DNA of 64,000 nucleotides from Bacteroidaceae bacterium (GTDB lineage Bacteria; Bacteroidota; Bacteroidia; Bacteroidales; Bacteroidaceae): NCBI GenBank assembly GCA_017651315.1, contig JAGCDE010000022.1, positions 48,803 to 112,802 of the forward strand, read 5' to 3'. Shown piece by piece: positions 42,392 to 50,171 of this stretch (position 1 is its first letter; each line of letters starts with the position of its first letter). The notes under the pieces were generated by a model. It saw only the letters and a program-made list of their open reading frames with translations, ran no database searches and was not told where the DNA came from. The position numbers and the translations under genes were made by a program.

Positions 42392-43375
42392 ATGAATACA
42401 TCGAATGTACGTCCGGCCGATATGGAGCGCATAACTACTCCGGCACTGGCCAAGGAATTCATTGACGGACAGATTAGGGAGCTGCGTGCTCAGATTGGTG
42501 ACAGGAAGGTGCTTCTGGCCCTTTCCGGCGGTGTTGACTCATCTGTCGTGGCAGCACTGCTCATCAAGGCTGTGGGTAAACAGCTTGTATCGGTTCATGT
42601 TAATCACGGTTTGCTGCGCAAGGGTGAACCGGAACAGGTGGTGCGCGTGTTCCGCGATGAACTGAACGCCAACCTGGTTTATGTTGATGCCACAGACCGT
42701 TTCCTGAACAAGCTGGCAGGTGTGGCCGATCCCGAGCAGAAACGCAAGATAATAGGTGCGGAGTTTATCCGCGTGTTTGAGGAGGAGGCACGCAAGCAGG
42801 AGGGAATCAGCTTCCTGGCTCAGGGTACCATCTATCCTGATATCGTTGAGTCAGGTCCGGTCAAGTCTCACCATAATGTAGGCGGTCTGCCCGATGACCT
42901 TCAGTTTGAGCTGGTTGAGCCTGTCAAACTGCTCTTCAAGGATGAAGTCCGCGTGGTAGGTAAGGAATTAGGCTTGCCCGACAATATGGTGTTCCGTCAG
43001 CCTTTCCCCGGTCCCGGTCTTGGTGTACGCTGCACCGGAGCCATAACCCGTGACCGTCTGGAGGCACTGCGTGAAAGCGATGCCATCCTGCGTGAGGAGT
43101 TTGCCAAGAACGGTCTGGAGGGTAAGGTATGGCAGTACTTTACCATTGTCCCGGACTACAAGTCAACGGGTGTTAAGGATAATAAGCGCTCCTGGGACTG
43201 GCCGGTTATTATCCGTGCGGTGAATACCCGCGATGCAATGACTGCAACCATCGAGGAGATTCCTTACAAGCTGCTGCACCACATCACACAGCGCATCATC
43301 ACTGAGGTTCCGGGCGTTAACCGCGTCCTCTATGACCTGACTCCGAAACCCACCGGCACCATCGAGTGGGAGTAA
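42392..43375 (+). CDS. Stand-alone GMP synthase ATP-pyrophosphatase subunit (GuaAb-like)
   Basis: A 327-residue protein equal to the C-terminal part of GuaA. The PP-loop LLALSGGVDSSVVAALL is near residue 43, VHVNHGLLRKGE near 70, GTIYPDIVES near 152, and the dimerisation domain ends with RVLYDLTPKPTGTIEWE. It adenylates XMP and aminates it to GMP. Single-chain GuaA has about 190 further N-terminal residues forming the glutaminase; here the gene starts just before the PP-loop domain and the upstream sequence is promoter. It needs a separate glutaminase subunit or free ammonia. No such gene is adjacent. Confidence 0.88.
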   Translation: MNTSNVRPADMERITTPALAKEFIDGQIRELRAQIGDRKVLLALSGGVDSSVVAALLIKAVGKQLVSVHVNHGLLRKGEPEQVVRVFRDELNANLVYVDATDRFLNKLAGVADPEQKRKIIGAEFIRVFEEEARKQEGISFLAQGTIYPDIVESGPVKSHHNVGGLPDDLQFELVEPVKLLFKDEVRVVGKELGLPDNMVFRQPFPGPGLGVRCTGAITRDRLEALRESDAILREEFAKNGLEGKVWQYFTIVPDYKSTGVKDNKRSWDWPVIIRAVNTRDAMTATIEEIPYKLLHHITQRIITEVPGVNRVLYDLTPKPTGTIEWE

Positions 43376-43416
43376 AATGATACAATTGAAGTCAGGTCCA
43401 TCTGTACTATAGCAAC

Positions 43417-43610
43417 GCAGAACTTCCGGTTTTGAGAGACAACGCTCCGAGGCTGCTCCGCCTCCCTTCCGGACCCTAAACGTCGAACGCCTCCTTCTTA
43501 GCCACCTGAAGGTGTCTGACAGTCGTTAAACGAAGCGCCGTTCTTAACGGGATCCTCCAGGAGGCTGCGCTTACGCCTCTCCACGATGCTCTCAAAACCG
43601 GAGGTTCTGC
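43417..43610. repeat. Palindrome-rich intergenic element 1 with 22-base terminal inverted repeats
   Basis: The first 22 bases (43417-43438) and the last 22 (43589-43610) are inverted copies with one mismatch. The 150-base interior is GC-rich and holds smaller inverted repeats such as CGTTAA/TTAACG. It has no ORF of note and occupies most of the gap between the GMP synthase and feoAB genes. A MITE-like or REP-like element, or a structured RNA, are the alternatives. Confidence 0.65.
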
Positions 43611-43648
43611 TTGTGCGGATGGCAGGCTGATTTACTGTTTTGTAAGTA

Positions 43649-43679
43649 TTGTTTCAGATTTGTTTTGTGAGTAATTTTG
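43649..43679 (+). promoter_or_regulatory. Promoter of the feoAB operon
   Basis: TTG at 43649-43651, 20-base spacer, TAATTTTG at 43672-43679. The start codon at 43699 lies only about 13 bases after the predicted transcript start. Confidence 0.6.
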
Positions 43680-43698
43680 TGGGCAAAATCAGGTGAGT

Positions 43699-46071
43699 AT
43701 GACTTTACGTGAGTTGAAGATAGGTGAGAGTGCTGTGGTTGCGGCAGTTGGGGGTGAGGGTGCTTTGCGTCAGCATTTCCTGGATATGGGGTTGTTGCCT
43801 GGCGTGGAGGTAAAGCTGTTGAAGCTTGCTCCTATGGGCGATCCTATGGAACTGCTGGTGCGCGGATATACGCTCTCATTGAGACTTGAGGAGGCTTCAC
43901 AGATTGAGATTAACGTACCGGATGGCAGCCAACAGCTAACGGCCGATAGCCAACAGTCTGAAACCGACCACATCGATTTCGGTTACAACCTGACGCTGCA
44001 CGAGCATAACTCGCATCCCGGACTGGGTGAGGCTGGCAAGTATCATGATCCTACTCATGAGAATGCGGTTCCCAAGGGCACAGTGCTTAAGTTCGCCTTG
44101 GCGGGACAGCAGAACTGCGGCAAGACAACCTTATTCAATCAGCTTACGGGGTCCAATCAGCATGTGGGTAATTTCCCGGGTGTGACTGTGGACCGTAAGG
44201 ACGGGCAGATAAAAGGACATCCGGATACGCTGGTTACGGATTTGCCTGGCATATATTCGTTGTCACCATACACTCAGGAGGAGACCGTATCCCGTCAGTT
44301 CATCATAGAGCAGAAACCTAACTGCATCATCAATATCGTTGATGCCACCAATATTGAGCGTAATCTTTATCTGACTGTTCAGCTCATGGAACTGGGCGTT
44401 CCCATGGTGCTGGCTCTCAATATGATGGATGAACTCACGGGTAACGGCGGATCAGTCCGCGTGAATGAGATGGAGCGCATTCTGGGCATTCCGGTGATAC
44501 CGATATCAGCCGCAAAGGGTGAGGGTATCCAGGAGCTTGTAGAGCATGCCATTCATGTAGCTGAGTTCCAGGAGATACCTGCACGCACTGATTTCTGCAC
44601 AAAGGATGATCATGGCGGTGCCGTTCACCGTTGCCTGCACAGCATAATGCACCTGATTGAGGACCACACCGAGCGGGCTGGCATTCCCCGACGTTTTGCG
44701 GCGGGAAAGCTGGTGGAGGGTGACCAGACCGTGCTTGAAGCTCTTGATCTTTCCCGGAACGAGAAGGAGATGATGGAGCACATTATCCTGCAGATGGAGG
44801 AGGAACGGGGAATGGACCGTTCGGCAGCCATAGCCGATATGCGGTTCTCTTTCATCGAAAGGCTGTGCTCCCAGACGGTTGTCAAACCCCGCAAGAGCCG
44901 TGAGTACATACGCAGCAAGCGTATTGACAGGATCCTGACCGGTCGCTGGACAGCAATACCTATTTTCCTGATAGTCATGTGCCTTGTGATATGGCTGTCC
45001 ATAGATGTGATAGGTGCACCGCTTCAGGACTGGCTGGATCAGGGTATTCAGTGGCTGGCCGGTATCTGTGTGGCCGGTCTGAATAAGGCCGATGTCAGTC
45101 CCGCCATAGTGTCATTGGTGGAGGATGCCATATTCGGTGGAGTAGGAAGCGTACTCAGTTTTGTCCCTATAATTATAATCCTGTTCTTCTTCCTGAGCCT
45201 GATTGAGGACAGCGGTTATATGGCCCGCATAGCCTTTGTGACTGATAAGCTACTGCGTAAACTGGGCCTTTCAGGACGTTCTATCGTGCCGCTGCTCATA
45301 GGATTCGGCTGTTCAGTTCCGGCTGTGATGGCTACAAGGACTTTGCCATCTGCCCGTGACCGCAAGCTGACCATACTGCTTACTCCATTCATGAGCTGCA
45401 GCGCCAAGATTCCCATCTACGGATTCTTTACCAACGCATTCTTCCCCGGACACGGAGGCCTGATACTGGCCGGACTGTACCTTCTCTCAATACTCGTCGG
45501 TGTACTGGTGGCCTTGGTGACCAAACTTTTCCGCAAGAACTACTCGGCAGCACCGTTCGTAATGGAACTGCCCAATTACCGCATGCCGGGCATGAAGAAC
45601 GTGGGTCATCTGCTCTGGGACAAGACCAAGGACTTCTGTCAGCGTGCGTTCACAGTGATATTCGTTGCCACAATCATAATCTGGCTGTTGCAGACATTTG
45701 ATTTCCGCTTCAACATGGTAGAGAACGGCGAGGGCTCCATGATGGCCTGGGTGGCCGGAGTGCTGGAGCCGCTGTTCCGTCCGCTCGGTCTGGGTGACTG
45801 GCGCATAGTGACCTCATTCGTGAGCGGATTCCTGGCCAAGGAGAGCGTGGTGGCCACAATGGAGGTACTGGGTGTAACCGAAACGCTCACAGTTGTGACT
45901 GCTGTACCCATGCTGCTCTTCAGCCTGCTCTACACGCCCTGCGTTGCCGCCATCAGCAGCATCCGCCGCGAGCTTGGTGACCGCTGGGCCATCTACGTAA
46001 TAATCTTCCAGTGCGCCATTGCCTGGGTCGTAGCATGGTTAGGTTACCTGATAGCATCTGCCGTACTATGA
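43699..46071 (+). CDS. feoB: FeoA-FeoB fusion, ferrous iron transporter
   Basis: A 790-residue inner-membrane protein for Fe(II) uptake. I start at ATG 43699 rather than the GTG two codons earlier. Residues 1-75 are a FeoA SH3-like domain (LRQHFLDMGLLPGVEV). The G domain follows: G1 GQQNCGKTTLFNQL near 134, the NFPGVTVDRK switch, G3 DLPGIYSLS and G4 NMMD. Two Gate repeats with transmembrane helices occupy about 415-790; the motif GFGCSVPAVMATRTL with its Cys is present. FeoA-B fusions are usual in Bacteroidetes. The gene ends in an ATGA overlap with the Cys-rich protein gene. Confidence 0.95.
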   Translation: MTLRELKIGESAVVAAVGGEGALRQHFLDMGLLPGVEVKLLKLAPMGDPMELLVRGYTLSLRLEEASQIEINVPDGSQQLTADSQQSETDHIDFGYNLTLHEHNSHPGLGEAGKYHDPTHENAVPKGTVLKFALAGQQNCGKTTLFNQLTGSNQHVGNFPGVTVDRKDGQIKGHPDTLVTDLPGIYSLSPYTQEETVSRQFIIEQKPNCIINIVDATNIERNLYLTVQLMELGVPMVLALNMMDELTGNGGSVRVNEMERILGIPVIPISAAKGEGIQELVEHAIHVAEFQEIPARTDFCTKDDHGGAVHRCLHSIMHLIEDHTERAGIPRRFAAGKLVEGDQTVLEALDLSRNEKEMMEHIILQMEEERGMDRSAAIADMRFSFIERLCSQTVVKPRKSREYIRSKRIDRILTGRWTAIPIFLIVMCLVIWLSIDVIGAPLQDWLDQGIQWLAGICVAGLNKADVSPAIVSLVEDAIFGGVGSVLSFVPIIIILFFFLSLIEDSGYMARIAFVTDKLLRKLGLSGRSIVPLLIGFGCSVPAVMATRTLPSARDRKLTILLTPFMSCSAKIPIYGFFTNAFFPGHGGLILAGLYLLSILVGVLVALVTKLFRKNYSAAPFVMELPNYRMPGMKNVGHLLWDKTKDFCQRAFTVIFVATIIIWLLQTFDFRFNMVENGEGSMMAWVAGVLEPLFRPLGLGDWRIVTSFVSGFLAKESVVATMEVLGVTETLTVVTAVPMLLFSLLYTPCVAAISSIRRELGDRWAIYVIIFQCAIAWVVAWLGYLIASAVL

Positions 46072-46202
46072 ACGCTGCGACCATAATATCAATCATAATA
46101 ATAGCGCTACTTGTTATTGCAGCGCTATTCAGCGTTCACCGCAACCGCCGCAAAGGCAAGTCCTGCTGCGGCTGCCCTCTATCAGGTATCTGCAAGAAAT
46201 AG
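46068..46202 (+). CDS. FeoB-associated Cys-rich membrane protein
   Basis: A 44-residue protein: one transmembrane helix (AATIISIIIIALLVIAALF) followed by a basic stretch and the cluster CCGCPLSGICKK. This is the small Cys-rich FeoB-associated family (PF12669), thought to help iron transport in the manner of FeoC or to bind iron. Its ATG overlaps the feoB stop as ATGA, so it is translationally coupled. The four cysteines suggest metal or Fe-S binding, unproven. Confidence 0.9.
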   Translation: MNAATIISIIIIALLVIAALFSVHRNRRKGKSCCGCPLSGICKK

Positions 46203-46204
46203 GG

Positions 46205-46332
46205 AAAACTTTAAGGGTATAATCTCCAGAACTACGCGCTTCGCGCTATCCCTCCCACCACTTCGTGGCGGGCCCCTCCCTCTGACGCGCCGAGGGTGGC
46301 GACGGTTCTCGAGACTATACCCTTAAAGTTTT
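46205..46332. repeat. Palindrome-rich intergenic element 2 with perfect 17-base terminal repeats
   Basis: AAAACTTTAAGGGTATA at 46205-46221 is exactly inverted at 46316-46332, and the pairing continues with few mismatches for ten more bases. The interior holds ACTACGCGCTTCGCGCTAT followed by CCTCCC-rich hairpins. It starts three bases after the feo operon's last stop codon, so it may also end that transcript. Its core is related to element 3 in the opposite orientation. Confidence 0.7.
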
Positions 46333-46379
46333 TTGTGCGTATGGGATCCTTTCTGCAGATGGTTCCTAATCCCCACGTA

Positions 46380-46564
46380 GAACTTTTTGGGGGTATTGGC
46401 AGGCAAAACCATGGCCGCCCGTGGGCTTGTGAACGGGAGGGACCCGTCACTAAGAAGATGCTCTGGAAGGTGGGAGTTTACTCACGCCTTTCAGAGCGTC
46501 TTATTAGGGATGGGAGGGATAGCGAGAAGCGCGTAGTTTTGACGTCAATACCCCCAAAAAGTTC
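46380..46564. repeat. Palindrome-rich intergenic element 3 with perfect 19-base terminal repeats
   Basis: The 19 bases at 46380-46398 are exactly inverted at 46546-46564. The interior contains TGGGAGGGATAGCG and GAAGCGCGTAGTT, the reverse complement of the core of element 2 with one or two changes, but the terminal repeats of the two elements differ in sequence. It ends 21 bases before the stop of the M24 peptidase gene, and with element 2 fills the whole gap. Confidence 0.7.
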
Positions 46565-46584
46565 GGGGCTAAAACTTGCAGACT

Positions 46585-47976
46585 TTAGCTCATGAAAGCC
46601 TCCACATCATCCGGATGGTAGGGGATGATGTCCTTGCCTAATACCCTGCAGCCGGTGGGGGTTATGAGGATATCGTCCTCCAGACGGATTCCTCCGAAGT
46701 CGCGGTACTGCTCTATTTTGTCGTAGTTCAGGAAATCCATGTGCATCTTCTCGGCCTTCCATTTGTCAATCAGGGCGGGGATGAAGTAGATTCCGGGCTC
46801 ATCGGTCATCACGAAGCCGGGCTGGAGACGGCGGCCGCAGCGCAGGCAGTTGGTACCGAACTGTTCCGATGGGCGTACCTCATCATCAAAGCCTACGTAT
46901 ATCTGACCCAGACCCTCCATATCGTGCACATCCATACCCATCATGTGGCCCAGACCGTGCTGCAGGAACATGGCGTGTGCGCCGGCCTGAACAGCCTCCT
47001 CTGTATCACCCTTCATGAGGCCGAGCTCTTTAAGGCGGTCGGTCATAAGACGGCACACGTCCAGATGCATATCCATCCATTTCATGTCAGGACGGGCTTT
47101 CTCAATCACAAGGTCGTGACAGGCCTCCACGATTGAGTAAATCTCGCGCTGCTTTTGTGTGAACCTGCCGCTGATGGGCAGTGTGCGGGTGTTGTCGCTG
47201 CAGTAGTTGTTCACAGTCTCAGCTCCGGCATCAACCAGGAGCAGGCGGCCGGATTCAAGAGGCTTGAGTGACGGGTCACCGTGGAAAATCTCGCCGTGCA
47301 TGGATACTATGCTGCTGAACGACACCTTGGCACCGTATGACATCGCGATTCCTTCCATTGCTCCTCCGATTGACTTCTCGGTCACGCCGGGCTTGCAGAG
47401 CTTCATGGCGGTGGTGTGCATCCTGTAGCCGATGGCCATTGCACGCTCTATCTCGGCTATTTCGGCATCGGACTTGACGGAGCGCATGCTGACCACAGCC
47501 TTGATGAGCCTGACCGATGCTGCGGCGCGTGTCTTGAGAGGGTGTATGCCGAGCAAATCAGACAGCAGGATCATCTGGTCATGCCGGTAAGGCGGCAGGA
47601 AATGGATATCACGACCCTGTTTGCGTGCAGCCTCTACCGTTTCAGCCAGCTTACTGAACGGTGCACTGTTGCTTATACCACACTCGGCAGCCAGATCAGC
47701 CACCGAAGGTACGAATCCTGTCCAGATGATATCCTCAATGTCTATGTCATCGCCAAGCAACCATTCCTGACCGCTGTCGGCATCAATCACTACGGCCAGT
47801 GAGTCACGATCCTGTCCTGTGTAGTACAGGAACGAACTGTCCTGGCGGAAGATGTAGCCGTTGGCAGGATAGTTGCACGGGGCGTTGTTGTTGCCAAGAA
47901 GAATGATGATTCCGCTGCCAACTTTCTCCCTGAGAACGGCGCGGCGCTGTGAATAGGTAATCGAGTCGAAAAGCAT
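46585..47976 (-). CDS. Xaa-Pro aminopeptidase (M24B, aminopeptidase P)
   Basis: A 463-residue cytoplasmic metallopeptidase that removes an N-terminal residue before proline. An AMP_N domain covers about residues 1-150. The pita-bread M24 domain holds the two-metal ligands: LLVDAGAETVNNYCSDNTRT (Asp, Asp), HGLGHMMGMDVHD (His), TDEPGIYF (Glu) and RLEDDILIT (Glu). Its length fits PepP. It is monocistronic with a near-consensus promoter. Confidence 0.93.
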   Translation of the reverse strand: MLFDSITYSQRRAVLREKVGSGIIILLGNNNAPCNYPANGYIFRQDSSFLYYTGQDRDSLAVVIDADSGQEWLLGDDIDIEDIIWTGFVPSVADLAAECGISNSAPFSKLAETVEAARKQGRDIHFLPPYRHDQMILLSDLLGIHPLKTRAAASVRLIKAVVSMRSVKSDAEIAEIERAMAIGYRMHTTAMKLCKPGVTEKSIGGAMEGIAMSYGAKVSFSSIVSMHGEIFHGDPSLKPLESGRLLLVDAGAETVNNYCSDNTRTLPISGRFTQKQREIYSIVEACHDLVIEKARPDMKWMDMHLDVCRLMTDRLKELGLMKGDTEEAVQAGAHAMFLQHGLGHMMGMDVHDMEGLGQIYVGFDDEVRPSEQFGTNCLRCGRRLQPGFVMTDEPGIYFIPALIDKWKAEKMHMDFLNYDKIEQYRDFGGIRLEDDILITPTGCRVLGKDIIPYHPDDVEAFMS

Positions 47977-48002
47977 AATTCCCGTATATTTGTCTATTTC
48001 TG

Positions 48003-48033
48003 CAAAAATAGTACAAAACGGTGTGTAAACAAA
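48003..48033 (-). promoter_or_regulatory. Near-consensus promoter of the aminopeptidase P gene
   Basis: On the minus strand TTTG (48033-48030), a 19-base spacer, and TATTTTTG (48010-48003), 27 bases before the start codon. Confidence 0.75.
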
Positions 48034-48102
48034 TACCCGTATGCGTTTAACTTTTCGGCTTTTCGGAAATCATTAATATGAATATTGTCATAATAATGTG
48101 TC

Positions 48103-48858
48103 ATGAAGAAGTTTACCGTCATATTTACCTTGGCTTGCCTCTGGATGGCAGGAGTCTCCGCCCAGGGCCTGAAGGTGGAGAACGAGACTCTCAACTACAG
48201 CCTCTATGTGGGGCCGCTCAAGGGTGGTGAGGCAAAGCTTGTCTCCAGGAAAGTGAACTATAAGGGTGAAGAGACCGTCAGGATGGACCTGATAGCCAAT
48301 ACAACCAAGGTGGCCGACAAGATATACAGCCTGCACGATACCCTGACCACGTTTCTCAACGTGACCGATTCCCGTCCCGTACGTTTCCAGAAACATTGCT
48401 ATGAGGGCGATGATATAGTCCGTGAGAAGGCCGATTTCAATCTCCTTGCCGATGGGACCTACAGCGTTGACATGCGCAAGGACTATAAGGACGGACGTGT
48501 CAAGGAGCGCACTGAGACCAGCAGGGAGCCGGTATATGACATGGTGAGTATCGTCGCGTTCGCACGTTCCATCAACCCTGCATCGCTCAGAGTGGGACAG
48601 CGGCTCGGTTTCAAGCTGGCCAGTTCGGCTGAGATCAAGGACGAAAGCCTGGTCTATCAGGGCAAGGAGCAGGTGAAGATATCCGGAAACAAGTACAACT
48701 GTATGATATTCAAGCTTGTGGAACCTGTTACAGAGAACGGCAAGAGCAAGGACAATGATGTGCTGACCATTTATGTGAACGATGATCCGTCACGTACCAT
48801 AATACAGATGGACATAAAGTTCAAGGTGGGAGCTGCCAAGGTCAAGATCAATCCCTGA
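48103..48858 (+). CDS. DUF3108 secreted protein
   Basis: A 251-residue exported protein; the signal peptide ends near GVSAQG. The mature part is beta-rich and matches the DUF3108 pattern (LNYSLYVGPLKGGEAKLVSR, YSLHDTLTTFLNVTDSRPV, DNDVLTIYVNDDPSRTIIQM). DUF3108 proteins are periplasmic and beta-barrel-like, with suggested but unproven lipoprotein-handling or envelope roles. It is followed by hairpin-forming AACAGATTC copies and then by another secreted protein gene on the same strand. Confidence 0.82.
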   Translation: MKKFTVIFTLACLWMAGVSAQGLKVENETLNYSLYVGPLKGGEAKLVSRKVNYKGEETVRMDLIANTTKVADKIYSLHDTLTTFLNVTDSRPVRFQKHCYEGDDIVREKADFNLLADGTYSVDMRKDYKDGRVKERTETSREPVYDMVSIVAFARSINPASLRVGQRLGFKLASSAEIKDESLVYQGKEQVKISGNKYNCMIFKLVEPVTENGKSKDNDVLTIYVNDDPSRTIIQMDIKFKVGAAKVKINP

Positions 48859-48935
48859 GCCTCTTGGATTCTGTTTTTGATAACAGATTCTAAACTTTTG
48901 CTTCAAAACAGAGTCAAAATAATCAGGAATCTATC

Positions 48936-48943
48936 TATATTTG
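48936..48943 (+). promoter_or_regulatory. Putative -7 box for the glycine-rich protein gene
   Basis: TATATTTG matches TAnnTTTG, 60 bases before the ATG at 49004. Confidence 0.45.
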
Positions 48944-49003
48944 TTCCTTGAAGTTGAAACAGAACCAAATAGATTAAAACAACCTTAATACTAAACTGAA
49001 ACA

Positions 49004-50080
49004 ATGAACAAGAGAATCCTTTCAGCTGCATTCATGGCAGTGCTCTGTGTGTCGGCATTCGCCGCAAAGAAAGACAAGAAAAGTGAACCGGAACTGCTTC
49101 TCGGCGTCAAGTCGGGTGTCCTGACCATGTCCAATGACATGGGCAATTTCCGTAACGGCGGAGGCGGAGGCTTCGGCGGTGGAAACTTCGGTGGCGGCGG
49201 AAACTTCGGCGGCGGTGCTGCAATGGGCCAGGGCGGCCGTGGCGGCCAGGGCGGTCAGTTCGGCCCCGGCGGACAGGGCGGACAGGGCGGTCAGAGAGGC
49301 GCCGGAGCCCAGGGAGGTCAGAGAGGCCAGGGTGGTGAAGGCGGCCAGAGAGGCCAGCGTCAGATGAATTTCGACCCGAGTCAGATTGTCACCAAGGTTT
49401 ATTTCGATGACTACGGAAAGAAGACCGTGACCGTAACCTCACGCGGTGAGGCCGGGACGTCGCGCTCTCTCGTGATAGATGATGAGACATATAACATCAA
49501 CGATGAGGAGAAGTCGGCCACCAAGATGCCGCAGTTCGGTCGTCGTGGAGGCGGAAACGCCCAGCGTGGCGGTGGCGGAATGGGCATGGGATTCGCCATG
49601 GGCGGTTCCAGTGCCGTGACTCCCATGTTCGACTGGGAGAACCTGGATGCCAAGACCATAAAGAAGAACAAGATAAAGGAGCTTGGTGAGGAAGAGGTAG
49701 CCGGAGTGAAGTGCAAGAAGTACTCCTTCAAGGTCTCCAACCAGGGATACACCACCGAGCAGACCGTTTGGATATACAAGAACATCACCATGAAGAGTGA
49801 GACCGAATCGGACTGGGGCACCATGGGCCAGTCAGTTTCCAAGCTTGAGGAGACCGATGTCGATCCGGCCCTGTTCCAGCTTCCTGCCGATTACAAGGTT
49901 GAGGAGATGCAGATGGGCGGCTTCGGCGGAGGCGGCGGCTTTGGTGGAGGCGGCGGCTTCGGTGGCGGTGCCGGCGGTTTCGGCGGTGGCGGTGGCGGCT
50001 TCGGCGGCGGTGCCGGTGGTTTCGGTGGCGGTGGCGGCGGCTTCGGCGGTGGAGCCGGTGGCTTCGGCGGCGGCTTCTGA
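49004..50080 (+). CDS. Glycine-rich secreted protein with DUF4412-like core
   Basis: A 358-residue exported protein; the signal peptide ends near SAFAAK. Two low-complexity glycine arms (about residues 47-118, with GGQ-GGQRG repeats, and 303-358, with FGGG repeats) flank a folded beta-rich core of about 150 residues (QIVTKVYFDDYGKKTVTVTS, EEVAGVKCKKYSFKVSNQGY). The core looks like the DUF4412/LolA-like fold found in periplasmic proteins. The C-terminal arm repeats a 14-residue FGGGAGGFGGGGGG unit. Such arms are flexible and could phase-separate or bind surfaces; this is speculation. Function unknown. Confidence 0.78.
   Translation: MNKRILSAAFMAVLCVSAFAAKKDKKSEPELLLGVKSGVLTMSNDMGNFRNGGGGGFGGGNFGGGGNFGGGAAMGQGGRGGQGGQFGPGGQGGQGGQRGAGAQGGQRGQGGEGGQRGQRQMNFDPSQIVTKVYFDDYGKKTVTVTSRGEAGTSRSLVIDDETYNINDEEKSATKMPQFGRRGGGNAQRGGGGMGMGFAMGGSSAVTPMFDWENLDAKTIKKNKIKELGEEEVAGVKCKKYSFKVSNQGYTTEQTVWIYKNITMKSETESDWGTMGQSVSKLEETDVDPALFQLPADYKVEEMQMGGFGGGGGFGGGGGFGGGAGGFGGGGGGFGGGAGGFGGGGGGFGGGAGGFGGGF
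49911..50080 (+). repeat. Gly-Phe coding repeat, 42-base period
   Basis: The 3' end of the glycine-rich gene repeats a unit of about 42 bases (14 codons) nearly three times after shorter GGCTTCGG repeats. It is prone to length change by slippage. Confidence 0.75.
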
Positions 50081-50100
50081 CAGCTATGCATAAGAACATC

Positions 50101-50130
50101 AGGACAACTTGTACGGGTTGTCCTTTTTTG
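50101..50130 (+). terminator. Intrinsic terminator of the glycine-rich protein gene
   Basis: AGGACAAC at 50101-50108 pairs with GTTGTCCT at 50117-50124, followed by a run of T to 50129. It begins 20 bases past the stop codon. Confidence 0.85.
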
Positions 50131-50171
50131 TTATTTTTGTGAATGGTATAGTACAGATTCTAATATAAGAT

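Noticed and set aside
49911-50080. Possible CRISPR-like array of short repeats
   Set aside because: Repeats are contiguous Gly-Phe codons in frame, without unique spacers; no cas genes nearby.
49891-50091. A Pro-Lys-rich frame on the minus strand at the end of the glycine-rich gene, looking like a repeat protein
   Set aside because: GGC/GGT glycine codons read backwards give CCG/CCA prolines; it is a by-product of the repeat.
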